Shown: positions 9,350 to 17,641 of the stretch, piece after piece
How positions within the stretch are numbered: the stretch's first letter is position 1
Layout of the letters: every line of letters starts with the position of its first letter
Source: an uncultured bacterium
GTDB lineage: Bacteria; Patescibacteriota; Minisyncoccia; Moranbacterales; GWC2-37-73
NCBI GenBank assembly: GCA_903824515.1
Contig: CAIJXA010000079.1
Location: 1 to 36,266, forward strand
DNA length: 36,266 nt
Reading direction: 5' to 3'
Made by a program: the position numbers and the translations under genes
The notes under the pieces: generated by a model
What the model was told of the DNA's origin: nothing
Databases searched by the model: none
What the model saw: only the letters and a program-made list of their open reading frames with translations

Positions 9350-9422
9350 GTTCTAATTGTTATAATTGTTCTATGCGTTCTAGTTGTTTTTTCGTTTACA
9401 ACAGTTACAACATTTAGAACAT
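9350..9422. repeat. Family B 9-nt inverted array, copy 1
   Basis: GTTCTAATT GTTATAATT GTTCTATGC GTTCTAGTT ... TTTACAACA GTTACAACA TTTAGAACA. Confidence 0.85.
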
Positions 9423-9430
9423 AACTACCT

Positions 9431-9976
9431 CTAAGCTTCTTTAGTAACCCCCTCTTTGGCTATTTCTTTAACAACTTCTTTTGCCACAACAACTTCGGTC
9501 TTAATCCTGGGTTCTTTCAAGCTTCGTAACGCCTCGATGGTTGCTCTAGCTACATTCAATTTATTTGAAGTCCCCAATGACTTAGAAACAATATCCCGAA
9601 TACCAACCAAATCAACTACAGCCCTAACTGCACCACCAGCAATAACCCCTCTTCCTTCCGGGGCCGGTTTCAAAAGAATTTTTGCACTGCCCATTTTCAT
9701 TTTAACATCATGGGGAATAGTGTTTGCGGATAGTTTAACCGTGATCATGCATTTTTTAGCATCATTATAGGCTTTCTGGATTGCATCAGAAACATCGGAT
9801 CCCTTTGCCACTCCGACACCAACCTGTCCTTTACGATTGCCAATCACGAGTGTTGCGCGAAAACGGAATCGCCTTCCACCCTTAACCACACGAGTAACTC
9901 TAGCCAAATCCAAAAGCTTCTGCTCAAATTCTGGCTTTTCTCTTCTTATTGGTTTTTTTCCTGATCTTTTGTCCAT
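9431..9976 (-). CDS. rpsE: 30S ribosomal protein S5
   Basis: VVKGGRRFRFRATLVIGNRKGQVGVGVAKGSDV. Confidence 0.98.
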   Translation of the reverse strand: MDKRSGKKPIRREKPEFEQKLLDLARVTRVVKGGRRFRFRATLVIGNRKGQVGVGVAKGSDVSDAIQKAYNDAKKCMITVKLSANTIPHDVKMKMGSAKILLKPAPEGRGVIAGGAVRAVVDLVGIRDIVSKSLGTSNKLNVARATIEALRSLKEPRIKTEVVVAKEVVKEIAKEGVTKEA

Positions 9977-10085
9977 AATATTATAAATCTCTAATTAACG
10001 CTAATCTTATCACTAATTATCTCTGATGTTTTATAATTATTCGCGAACATTTGAGAAAATTCGAATCGATTCGCGATTTATATCC

Positions 10086-10436
10086 TTAAAATTTGAGTCC
10101 GCCTTCTCGAGCACCATCCGCCAGTGCTTTAATTTTTCCATGGTATTGATATCCCGATCTGTCAAATGTTACAGTCTCAATCTTCAAAGCAAGGCATTTT
10201 TCCGCAATTAATTTTCCAACTGCCAATGATCCATCAATGGTATTTGAAGCCTTTTTGATTTCTGAAAGTTTTGCACTTGCAAGAGTTTTTCCAGAAATAT
10301 CATCAATAACCTGAGCATAAATCCCCTTTAAACTCTTAAAAACTGAGAGTCTTGGGCGCTCAGCGTTACCTGAAATTTTTGCGCGTACGCGACGCTTTCT
10401 TTGCAATCGATTGCTATTGTTGCTTATTTTTTTCAT
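10086..10436 (-). CDS. rplR: 50S ribosomal protein L18
   Basis: RVRAKISGNAERPRLSVFKS; start MKKISNNSN at about 10436 (ORF extends to 10487 into the repeat). Confidence 0.97.
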   Translation of the reverse strand: MKKISNNSNRLQRKRRVRAKISGNAERPRLSVFKSLKGIYAQVIDDISGKTLASAKLSEIKKASNTIDGSLAVGKLIAEKCLALKIETVTFDRSGYQYHGKIKALADGAREGGLKF

Positions 10437-10443
10437 AATATAT

Positions 10444-10511
10444 CGTGAAACGTAGAGCGCGTAGCGTGAAGCGTTTTGCATTCCCACGTTATGCGTTATG
10501 CGTTATGCAAT
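10444..10511. repeat. Family D 7-nt inverted array, divergent copy
   Basis: GTGAAAC GTAGAGC GCGTAGC GTGAAGC GTTTTGC ... CGTTATG CGTTATG CGTTATG. Confidence 0.75.
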
Positions 10512-11048
10512 TTACTTCGATGATTTCTTTCCTTCTTTTCTTCTTACATGCTCTCCTACATATTTAAATCCCTTGCCTTTATATGGTTCTACAGGTTTAA
10601 GCGCTCTAATGTTCGCAGAAAATTGTCCCACCTCATGCTTATCAATACCCGAAACAGTCATCGTGTTTCCCTCAATCACAACTTCAATTCCGGTTGGAAT
10701 TTCAACCTCCACCGGATGAGAAAATCCAAGTGCAAGTGTAATTTTTCTTCCAGCTAGTGCCATACGAAAACCAACACCATTGAGTTCGAGTTGTTTTTTG
10801 AATCCAACTGTCACACCCTCAAACATGTTCCCAATAATTCTTGCAGTGGTACCCCAAATTGCCGGAGCATTTTTACCTTTACCAATCTTTTCAACAAGAA
10901 TATTTTCCGGGGTAATTTCAATAGCAACGTCCAAATGATGCTGAAAAGTAAGATTACCCTTTGGTCCCTTAACGGAAACCAAATTATTATCCACATTAAT
11001 AGTCACACCCTGCGGGATAACTATAGGTTTTTTTCCAATTCTACTCAT
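10512..11048 (-). CDS. rplF: 50S ribosomal protein L6
   Basis: MSRIGKKPIVIPQGV, VKGPKG, PYKGKGFKYVGEHVRRKEGK. Confidence 0.98.
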   Translation of the reverse strand: MSRIGKKPIVIPQGVTINVDNNLVSVKGPKGNLTFQHHLDVAIEITPENILVEKIGKGKNAPAIWGTTARIIGNMFEGVTVGFKKQLELNGVGFRMALAGRKITLALGFSHPVEVEIPTGIEVVIEGNTMTVSGIDKHEVGQFSANIRALKPVEPYKGKGFKYVGEHVRRKEGKKSSK

Positions 11049-11060
11049 ACTATTTTTATC

Positions 11061-11132
11061 GTTCTAATTGTTATGATGTTTTGACATGTTCTAGTTGCAT
11101 CTCATCTACAACAATTACAACGATTAGAACAC
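11061..11132. repeat. Family B 9-nt inverted array, copy 2
   Basis: GTTCTAATT GTTATGATG ... GTTCTAGTT ... ATTACAACG ATTAGAACA. Confidence 0.8.
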
Positions 11133-11147
11133 TAGCACGTTTATTTA

Positions 11148-11552
11148 TTACCAAACTTCACAGATTATCTCCCCTCCTAAGCCTGATTTCTTTGCATTAT
11201 CTCCAGTCATCATGCCCCTTGAGGTAGAAACAATAGAAATTCCGTATCCGTTTTTAATTCTCTTTATATCAGTCTTTTTGACATAAATTCTCTGACCTTG
11301 TCTACTTACTCGTTTAATCTCTCTGATTGCCGGATTTTTTTCAGTATTCGAAATAACCTCATATCTTAAGGTTATTTTTAGCACTGGGAACTTATCCCCA
11401 TCTTCCTTCTTTACTGATTGGATAAAATTTCTTTGCTGCAAAATTTGAGCAATTGAATATTTTAATTTCGAAAACGGAACAGAAACTTCTTTATGTTTCG
11501 CTCGTTGTGCATTTCGAATTCTTGTAAGCATGTCTGCTATTGGATCTAACAT
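11148..11552 (-). CDS. rpsH: 30S ribosomal protein S8
   Basis: DPIADMLTRIRNAQRAKH, GYGISIVSTSRGMMTG. Confidence 0.98.
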   Translation of the reverse strand: MLDPIADMLTRIRNAQRAKHKEVSVPFSKLKYSIAQILQQRNFIQSVKKEDGDKFPVLKITLRYEVISNTEKNPAIREIKRVSRQGQRIYVKKTDIKRIKNGYGISIVSTSRGMMTGDNAKKSGLGGEIICEVW

Positions 11553-11586
11553 ATTCTAATTCTTTATCCTAATTATATATAAATTA

Positions 11587-11663
11587 ACCGATACGAATCT
11601 ACGAATTAAATGCGAATCTACGAAACTTTTCGTATGTGCGCTTTCGTAGCGCGCTTTCGGATA
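11587..11663. repeat. Family C inverted array, copy 1
   Basis: ACCGATACGAATCTACGAATTAAATGCGAATCTACGAAAC TTTTCGTATGTGCGCTTTCGTAGCGCGCTTTCGGATA. Confidence 0.85.
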
Positions 11664-11849
11664 CTACCAACTACTCTTTTTAACTCCGGGCAATTCACCT
11701 TTGCTTGCTAACTCGCGAAAGCAAATTCTGCAAATATCAAATGCTCGAAGATAACCATGTTTTCGACCACAACGCCAACACCTTCGAACTTCTCGTGTCG
11801 AAAATTTTGGTTTCTTCTCTGCTCTAGCTTGGGTAGATGTTTTTGCCAT
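11664..11849 (-). CDS. rpsN: 30S ribosomal protein S14 (zinc-binding type)
   Basis: [25 protein letters not shown]. Confidence 0.97.
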   Translation of the reverse strand: MAKTSTQARAEKKPKFSTREVRRCWRCGRKHGYLRAFDICRICFRELASKGELPGVKKSSW

Positions 11850-11866
11850 ATTTCTTTAGTCAATAC

Positions 11867-12415
11867 TTATTCGCTTTTTAGCGGAAATCCTAATAATTTA
11901 AATAATTCCAATCCTTGTTGCTGTGAAACTGCGCTTGTTGAGATTGTTACCTGAAGTCCGAAAGTATGCTTCACGCGTTCTGGGGAAATCTCGGGAAAAA
12001 TCAAATGTTCTCTTATTCCGATATTGATATTTCCGCTTGTATCAACTGACTTTCTCCCAATTCCCTGAAAATCTCGAGTTCTTGGAAGGGTTGCCACAAT
12101 CAATCTGTCGATGAATTGCCACATTCGAGCTCCTCGCAAAGTTACTTTCACACCAACTTCCATTCCTTCTCTAGTCTTGAAACCTGCGATAGCTTTCTTA
12201 GCTTTCGTTTTAACTGGTTTTTGTCCGGTAATTACAGTCAAAGAATTTACTACTTCCTCTATTTTATCATTTTCTTTCACAATCTTTCCAATGCCAACAT
12301 TGACCACGACTTTGAGAATTCGAGGCACCGCCATGACACTTTTATATCCGAATTTCTTTTGCATTTCAATTGCAACTGTCTTCGCATATTTTTCTTTTGC
12401 TGGAATTATTTTCAT
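11867..12415 (-). CDS. rplE: 50S ribosomal protein L5
   Basis: VVNVGIGKI, TGQKPVKTKAKKAIAGFKTREG, RDFQGI. Confidence 0.98.
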   Translation of the reverse strand: MKIIPAKEKYAKTVAIEMQKKFGYKSVMAVPRILKVVVNVGIGKIVKENDKIEEVVNSLTVITGQKPVKTKAKKAIAGFKTREGMEVGVKVTLRGARMWQFIDRLIVATLPRTRDFQGIGRKSVDTSGNINIGIREHLIFPEISPERVKHTFGLQVTISTSAVSQQQGLELFKLLGFPLKSE

Positions 12416-12425
12416 ATAATTTATC

Positions 12426-12496
12426 GCTCTAATTGTTATAATTGTTCTATGCGTTCTAGTTGTCTTTCATTTATAACATTTACAACAGTTAGAACA
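12426..12496. repeat. Family B 9-nt inverted array, copy 3
   Basis: GCTCTAATT GTTATAATT GTTCTATGC GTTCTAGTT ... TTTACAACA GTTAGAACA. Confidence 0.85.
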
Positions 12497-12507
12497 TTAA
12501 AACGTTT

Positions 12508-12813
12508 CTAGATTTCCTTGCCACATTTCTTACAAACACGTACTTTTTTTTCTTTAACAAAAGCATAGGATGTTCTCGTTGCTTTACCACATGAAGGGCA
12601 AATCAACATTGCATTTGAAGCATCAAATGGGGCTGCTATTTCAACTCGCTGTCCCTTCTCACCCTCCCTGCGAGCTTTTTTGTGCTTCTTTACAATATTC
12701 ATTTTTTCGACTACAATTTTTCCCTCGCTCGGAACAGTTCGCAAGACTTTTCCCTGCTTACCCTTGTCCTTTCCGGCAATTTTTTTTACGAGGTCTCCTT
12801 TTTTAATTCTCAT
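12508..12813 (-). CDS. rplX: 50S ribosomal protein L24
   Basis: MRIKKGDLVKKIAGKDKGKQGKVLRT; C-terminal CPSC/CKKC. Confidence 0.97.
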   Translation of the reverse strand: MRIKKGDLVKKIAGKDKGKQGKVLRTVPSEGKIVVEKMNIVKKHKKARREGEKGQRVEIAAPFDASNAMLICPSCGKATRTSYAFVKEKKVRVCKKCGKEI

Positions 12814-12824
12814 AATATTTTAGC

Positions 12825-12898
12825 GTTCTAATTGTTATAATTGATCTACTTGTTCTAGTTGTTTTCACTCACTTATAACAATTACAACAGTTAGAACA
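12825..12898. repeat. Family B 9-nt inverted array, copy 4
   Basis: GTTCTAATT GTTATAATT GATCTACTT GTTCTAGTT ... ATTACAACA GTTAGAACA. Confidence 0.85.
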
Positions 12899-12908
12899 TT
12901 ATTTCAGT

Positions 12909-13274
12909 CTACAATACTTCCGGTGCCAATGAAACTATTTTAGCAAATCCTTTTTCACGAAGCTCCCTAGCTATTGGTCCGAAAATACGAGTTCCTTTTG
13001 GTTCCTTACCATCAACAATCACAGCAGCATTTTCATCAAAACGAATATATGAACCATCTTTTCTTCTATAAGCCTTTCTCTGTCTGACTACAACTGCTCG
13101 AATCTTATCTCCCTTTTTAACTAAGCCTCTTGGTTCAGCTGATTTTACACTGCAAACAATAATATCACCAACGTAGGCGTAACGTCTGCGACTGCCACCA
13201 AGAATCTTGAAGCATTCGATTACTTTTGCTCCCGAATTGTCTGCTGCTCTTAATCTTGTTTCTGCCTGAATCAT
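12909..13274 (-). CDS. rplN: 50S ribosomal protein L14
   Basis: [27 protein letters not shown]. Confidence 0.98.
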   Translation of the reverse strand: MIQAETRLRAADNSGAKVIECFKILGGSRRRYAYVGDIIVCSVKSAEPRGLVKKGDKIRAVVVRQRKAYRRKDGSYIRFDENAAVIVDGKEPKGTRIFGPIARELREKGFAKIVSLAPEVL

Positions 13275-13283
13275 ATAGTTTTT

Positions 13284-13343
13284 GTTCTAATTATTATAAT
13301 TGTGCTACACGTTCTATCTGTTTTCATTTACAACAATCAGAAC
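13284..13343. repeat. Family B 9-nt inverted array, copy 5 (shorter)
   Basis: GTTCTAATT ATTATAATT GTGCTACAC GTTCTATCT ... TTTACAACA ATCAGAAC. Confidence 0.8.
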
Positions 13344-13348
13344 GACGT

Positions 13349-13588
13349 TTATGCTAATGTGTGATTTTTATCCTTGCTCAATGGCCGACACTGCACAAAT
13401 TCTACCGAATCTCCAATCTTGTGCTTATTTTCACTATCATGAACCTTGTATTTTTTGGTTGAGCGATACTTTTTCAGGTATTTTGGATGAGTTTTAAGAG
13501 ACTGCACAGCAACAACTATAGTCTTATCCATTGAGTCACTTACAACCTTACCCTTTTTCGTTGCTAATTTTTTAGTAGTGTTTGTCAT
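13349..13588 (-). CDS. rpsQ: 30S ribosomal protein S17
   Basis: KGKVVSDSMDKTIVVAVQ, KYKVHDSENKHKIGDSVEFVQCRPLSKDK. Confidence 0.97.
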   Translation of the reverse strand: MTNTTKKLATKKGKVVSDSMDKTIVVAVQSLKTHPKYLKKYRSTKKYKVHDSENKHKIGDSVEFVQCRPLSKDKNHTLA

Positions 13589-13639
13589 ATCCTAATTTTT
13601 ATCCAAATTACATTCTAATTATATCTAAACTTATATATT

Positions 13640-13828
13640 TTATGCCTCTAATTCTTTTAAAATAGTTAGTGCTCGAGCAATATCCTTTTTAATCGCCCGA
13701 TACTCTCGATGATTTTTAAGCTGACGAGCTGCAATATCAAATCTGAGCTTAACTGCTTGAGTTTGTTTCTCAGCAATAAGCTTCTTGATCTGCTCAATAT
13801 TCAAATCTCTAATTTCCAAAATTTTCAT
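13640..13828 (-). CDS. rpmC: 50S ribosomal protein L29
   Basis: 62 aa; MKILEIRDLN...LRFDIAARQLKNHREYRAIKKDIARALT; position. Confidence 0.95.
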   Translation of the reverse strand: MKILEIRDLNIEQIKKLIAEKQTQAVKLRFDIAARQLKNHREYRAIKKDIARALTILKELEA

Positions 13829-13837
13829 ATAATTATA

Positions 13838-13912
13838 ACCGATACGAAACTATGAATTTAGTGCGAATTTACGAAATTTCTAATGTGCGCTTTCGTAGTG
13901 CGCTTTCGGATA
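13838..13912. repeat. Family C inverted array, copy 2
   Basis: ACCGATACGAAACTATGAATTTAGTGCGAATTTACGAAATTTCTAATGTGCGCTTTCGTAGTGCGCTTTCGGATA. Confidence 0.85.
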
Positions 13913-14320
13913 TTATTTTTCCTTAACAACAAACTTCGTTTTAATGCATAGTTTGTGGGATGCAAGCCTCATAGCCTCCTTAGCAACTGATACATCAATG
14001 CCGTCCATTTCAAACAATACCCTGCCTTCTTTTATCTTTGCTACGAAATGATCAACACTACCTTTTCCTTTGCCCATAGGTGTTTCATCACCTTTTTTAG
14101 TCATTGGCTTGTCAGGAAAAATACGTATCCAAATCTTTCCACCTCTTTTAACATACCTTGTCATAGCTCTTCGAGCTGCTTCAATCTGACGAGCTGAAAT
14201 CAATCCTGAGGTTGCTGCCTTAAGTCCAAAGCTACCGAAACTTACGGTATTACCCTTGGTTGCAACACCTCGGATTTCTCCTCCTCGGTGGATTTTTCTG
14301 TGTTTTACTTTTTTTGGCAT
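13913..14320 (-). CDS. rplP: 50S ribosomal protein L16
   Basis: [37 protein letters not shown] extends to 14326. Confidence 0.98.
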   Translation of the reverse strand: MPKKVKHRKIHRGGEIRGVATKGNTVSFGSFGLKAATSGLISARQIEAARRAMTRYVKRGGKIWIRIFPDKPMTKKGDETPMGKGKGSVDHFVAKIKEGRVLFEMDGIDVSVAKEAMRLASHKLCIKTKFVVKEK

Positions 14321-14368
14321 TAACATATGCGTAGACGTAATTCAAAATGTAAATATATAATCCCTCAA

Positions 14369-15022
14369 TTATTCATTTTCCTTATTAAAAACTTCTCCCT
14401 TATAAATCCAAGTCTTAATTCCAATTGCTCCATAAGTTGTGAATGCTGTAGCTTTTGCGAAATCTATATCAGCCCTGAGTGTATGAAGGGGGACCGTTCC
14501 TCTTGAAAGCCACTCTCGTCTCGCCATTTCAGCGCCACCCAAACGTCCGCAAATTTCAATCTTCACTCCTTTGACAATTCTGTTTTTCTCGACTGTGTCA
14601 AGGGTTGATTTTAATATTCTTCTGAAAGGCACGCGTTTTTCCAATTGTTCAGCCACGCTTTGAGCAACCAAGGAAGCATTTTCTTCAAACTGACGAACCT
14701 CCTGCGCTTCAATTTTTAAATCAATCTTTTTTCCTGCAAAAAATTTGTCCTTAATAATCTTGCTAATATCGCTAATTCCGGTCCCGCCTCTTCCGATCAA
14801 AACTCCAGGTCTGGATGTTTTCAAAATCAATTTCAAAGTGTTAGCGCTGCGTTCAATTTCAACTTCTGCAATCGCTGCACTTTTATATTTTTTCTTGATA
14901 AACTCCCTGATCTGAATATCTTCTTTGAGCTTCTTGGTATAATCCTTATCTGAAAACCACCTTGATTTCCAAGTGTTAGTAATACCTATGCGTAATCCAG
15001 TTGGGTTGACTTTATGTCCCAT
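14369..15022 (-). CDS. rpsC: 30S ribosomal protein S3
   Basis: MGHKVNPTGLRIGITNTWKSRWF. Confidence 0.98.
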   Translation of the reverse strand: MGHKVNPTGLRIGITNTWKSRWFSDKDYTKKLKEDIQIREFIKKKYKSAAIAEVEIERSANTLKLILKTSRPGVLIGRGGTGISDISKIIKDKFFAGKKIDLKIEAQEVRQFEENASLVAQSVAEQLEKRVPFRRILKSTLDTVEKNRIVKGVKIEICGRLGGAEMARREWLSRGTVPLHTLRADIDFAKATAFTTYGAIGIKTWIYKGEVFNKENE

Positions 15023-15030
15023 ATCTTATT

Positions 15031-15140
15031 TCAATTTCTAATTTCTAATTTCTAATTTCTAAACAATTTCTAATTTCAAAATTTTAAAATTGAAACATTG
15101 AAAATTGATTGAAAATTGAAAATTGAAAATTGAAAATTTT
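15031..15140. repeat. Family E 7-nt inverted array, copy 1
   Basis: (AATTTCT)n then spacer then (TTGAAAA)n; near-identical to 24750-24867. Confidence 0.85.
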
Positions 15141-15214
15141 ACACTCTCTTTTTAATTAAAATTAAACTACAACAATACACTATAAATTATTCACAAATAC
15201 ATTTAACAACTATA

Positions 15215-15775
15215 TTATACTCCTGATTTTCTTTGAAAAACTTTATTCAAGAAATTACCATCTGGCTGCTGTCCTTTCTTTGGAACTTCTTTTTTTATAG
15301 CAGCTTTCTTTGCAGGAACCTTACTGTCAGTTACAACCTCCGCATCCTTCACAGCTTCTGTCTTGGCCGCTTTTTTGCTAACCCTTTCTTTCTCTGCTCG
15401 TTCCTTTTCAAGTTGTTCTTTTGATTTACGGTTCTTTCCTTCAACTCTTTCTTCCAGCTCCAGATCAATCAGAGATGTTCTTTTCAAAATCAACGTTGCT
15501 CTTCCTTGAGCCCTTGGAAGCCATCGTTTCAAACTTGGTCCTCCGCCAACTTGGATGTTACTGACAAATAAATTATCTTTGTCTAATCCAAAATTGTTTT
15601 CACCGTTTGCAATGGCACTTCTCAGAAGTTTTTCGAGTGGATTGCTGGTCTTTTTAACAAGATTTTGCAACTGAATCAATGCTTGAGAGCAGTTCATCCC
15701 CACAATACTGCGAGTGACCAATCTGACCTTTCGAGGAGACATTCTTAAATTGTTGAGTGAAGCTTTAACTTTCAT
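15215..15775 (-). CDS. rplV: 50S ribosomal protein L22 with Lys-rich C-terminal extension
   Basis: MKVKASLNNLRMSPRKVRLV; charged/Ala-rich tail; ORF extends to 15790. Confidence 0.96.
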   Translation of the reverse strand: MKVKASLNNLRMSPRKVRLVTRSIVGMNCSQALIQLQNLVKKTSNPLEKLLRSAIANGENNFGLDKDNLFVSNIQVGGGPSLKRWLPRAQGRATLILKRTSLIDLELEERVEGKNRKSKEQLEKERAEKERVSKKAAKTEAVKDAEVVTDSKVPAKKAAIKKEVPKKGQQPDGNFLNKVFQRKSGV

Positions 15776-15787
15776 ATAATCATTAAT

Positions 15788-15860
15788 CATGGAACATGGA
15801 GCATGGAACGTGCGTCCCTTTGTATTCTGCTCTATGCTTTATGCTCTATGTTATGTGGTT
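15788..15860. repeat. Family D 7-nt inverted array, copy 2
   Basis: ATGGAAC ATGGAGC ATGGAAC ... GCTCTAT GCTTTAT GCTCTAT GTTATGT. Confidence 0.85.
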
Positions 15861-15862
15861 TA

Positions 15863-16207
15863 CTATTTTTTCTTTCCTGCTGCTGGCTCAGCCTTTGCTG
15901 CTTTTGCGGCATCTTGAGCTTTCTGTTTTGCTGCTGATTCTATTTCTTTCTGCATCTTACCTCCATGTCTGACAAATTTACGTGTTGGTGAAAATTCTCC
16001 AAGTCTATGTCCAACCGTTTCTTCCGTGATATAAACTGGTGTAAATTCTTTTCCATTGTGAACTCCAAAAGTAAAACCAATCATTTCAGGAGTAATGGTG
16101 CAAGCCCGAGCCCAAGTTTTAATTGTTCCTTGACCTGGCGTTGCGTTTAAAATTTTCTTGGTAACGCGCTCATCCACGTAAGGTCCTTTCTTTAAACTTC
16201 TTGACAT
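15863..16207 (-). CDS. rpsS: 30S ribosomal protein S19
   Basis: [33 protein letters not shown]. Confidence 0.98.
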   Translation of the reverse strand: MSRSLKKGPYVDERVTKKILNATPGQGTIKTWARACTITPEMIGFTFGVHNGKEFTPVYITEETVGHRLGEFSPTRKFVRHGGKMQKEIESAAKQKAQDAAKAAKAEPAAGKKK

Positions 16208-16215
16208 ATTTTTTT

Positions 16216-16293
16216 ACCGATACGAATCTACGAATTAATTACAAATCTACGAAATTTTTCGAATGGGCGCTTTTGTGGTGCGCTTTTCGGATG
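16216..16293. repeat. Family C inverted array, copy 3
   Basis: ACCGATACGAATCTACGAATTAATTACAAATCTACGAAATTTTTCGAATGGGCGCTTTTGTGGTGCGCTTTTCGGATG. Confidence 0.85.
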
Positions 16294-17124
16294 CTATTTT
16301 TTGACTCTTCGTTTAACAATAAATTTATCACTATATCTTTTCTTCTTTCTGGTTTTCTTTCCTAAAGCAGGCTTACCCCATGGCGTTTTCGGATGCTTCA
16401 AGCCGATTCCTTGTCTTCCTTCTCCTCCTCCATGTGGATGATCGACAGGATTCATTGCTGATCCACGAACTTCTGGCCGCTTACCCTTCCATCTGTTTCT
16501 TCCAGCTTTTCCAAGTTTTTCAGCACTATGTTCAAAATTACTTACTTTTCCAATAGTTGCGTAGCATTCTTTACTAACCAACCTTATTTCATTAGATGAC
16601 ATTTTCAATTGAGCCATCTTTCCGTCAATAGCCATCAAAATTGCTCCTGAGCCTGCACTACGTGACAACTGACCTCCCTTTCCAACAACCAACTCAATGT
16701 TTGAAATAATGGTTCCTGAGGGAATATTTTTAAGGACAGTTCTGTTGCCTTTCTTGATTGGAGCATTTTCGCCAGAAACAATTTCCACTTCCTGCTTCAT
16801 ACCTTCTGATGCAAGCACGTATCGTTTATCTCCATCCTTGTATGATACCAACGCAATAAGAGCGCTCCTATTTGGATCTCTTTCAATTGCAATAATCTTT
16901 CCAGGAATATCAAATTTCTGCTGCTTAAAATCCACCAATCGATAACGTCTCTTGTGCCCGCCTCCCTGATGCCTGGTTGAAATTTTTCCATGGCTACGTC
17001 CGGCCTTTTGAGTCATTGGAGCAAGCAAGGATTTTTCAGGCTTTTTACTGGTAAGATCGTCCGGTTTTACAATCGACATATTTCGCCTTCCAGCTGTATT
17101 TTTTTTGTATACTTTAATTGCCAT
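16294..17124 (-). CDS. rplB: 50S ribosomal protein L2
   Basis: GRSHGKISTRHQGGGHKRRYRLVDF, GSAMNPVDHPHGGGEGR. Confidence 0.98.
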   Translation of the reverse strand: MAIKVYKKNTAGRRNMSIVKPDDLTSKKPEKSLLAPMTQKAGRSHGKISTRHQGGGHKRRYRLVDFKQQKFDIPGKIIAIERDPNRSALIALVSYKDGDKRYVLASEGMKQEVEIVSGENAPIKKGNRTVLKNIPSGTIISNIELVVGKGGQLSRSAGSGAILMAIDGKMAQLKMSSNEIRLVSKECYATIGKVSNFEHSAEKLGKAGRNRWKGKRPEVRGSAMNPVDHPHGGGEGRQGIGLKHPKTPWGKPALGKKTRKKKRYSDKFIVKRRVKK

Positions 17125-17130
17125 AATATA

Positions 17131-17235
17131 TCAGTAATCAGTAATCAGTAATCAGTAATCAAGTATTTAAATACTTTCACCGCTCATTGTATTCTGATTG
17201 TTTTATTGTCTCTTGTTTCTTGTCTATTGAATATT
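17131..17235. repeat. Family G 7-nt array with 7-nt right arm
   Basis: TCAGTAA x4 then spacer then TTGTCTC TTGTTTC TTGTCTA TTGAATA TTGATTA. Confidence 0.75.
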
Positions 17236-17237
17236 GA

Positions 17238-17621
17238 TTAGGCTCCTTGGAATAATTCAATCTTATCTCCCTCTTTCAAAGTCACAACCGCTTTTTTGAT
17301 TGCAGATTTACAGCCTTCAAATCTACCGTAAACTCTTTTCTTTGGAATAAAATTCAAAACCGCAACTTTCTGAACACTTACTCTATAAAAACCCTCGATT
17401 GCTTTCTTTACTTGCGCCTTAGTAGCATCTTGCGTAATCCTAAAAACATATTTATTCTCTGCAAGTCCAGCGTGTGATTTTTCAGTAATCCAAGGTTCCA
17501 CAAGAACGCGATAAGCAATATCAGCATTTTCAGCGGTTTGAGGAGCAGCCTTCTTAGCTACTTTTTTAACAACCACTTCTTTTTTTGAAACATTTTCTTT
17601 TTTCTCTTCTATTGCTGCCAT
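17238..17621 (-). CDS. rplW: 50S ribosomal protein L23 with N-terminal extension
   Basis: VEPWITEKSHAGLAENKYVFRI, KKRVYGRFEG. Confidence 0.95.
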   Translation of the reverse strand: MAAIEEKKENVSKKEVVVKKVAKKAAPQTAENADIAYRVLVEPWITEKSHAGLAENKYVFRITQDATKAQVKKAIEGFYRVSVQKVAVLNFIPKKRVYGRFEGCKSAIKKAVVTLKEGDKIELFQGA

Positions 17622-17641
17622 ATATTTAATAAATCTCTAAA

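Noticed and set aside
9456-9770. Plus-strand ORF opposite rpsE, and many similar plus-strand ORFs (e.g. 17706-18143, 22540-22959, 19847-20188)
   Set aside because: Shadow ORFs antisense to clearly conserved genes; no independent family motifs.
10437-10487. N-terminal extension of rplR (MGMQNASRYALYVSRYI)
   Set aside because: Encoded by the family D array; conserved start is MKKISNNSN.
15031-15140. Possible CRISPR array from regularly repeated AATTTCT/TTGAAAA units
   Set aside because: Units are 7 nt with no unique spacers of 25-40 nt and no cas genes in the window.
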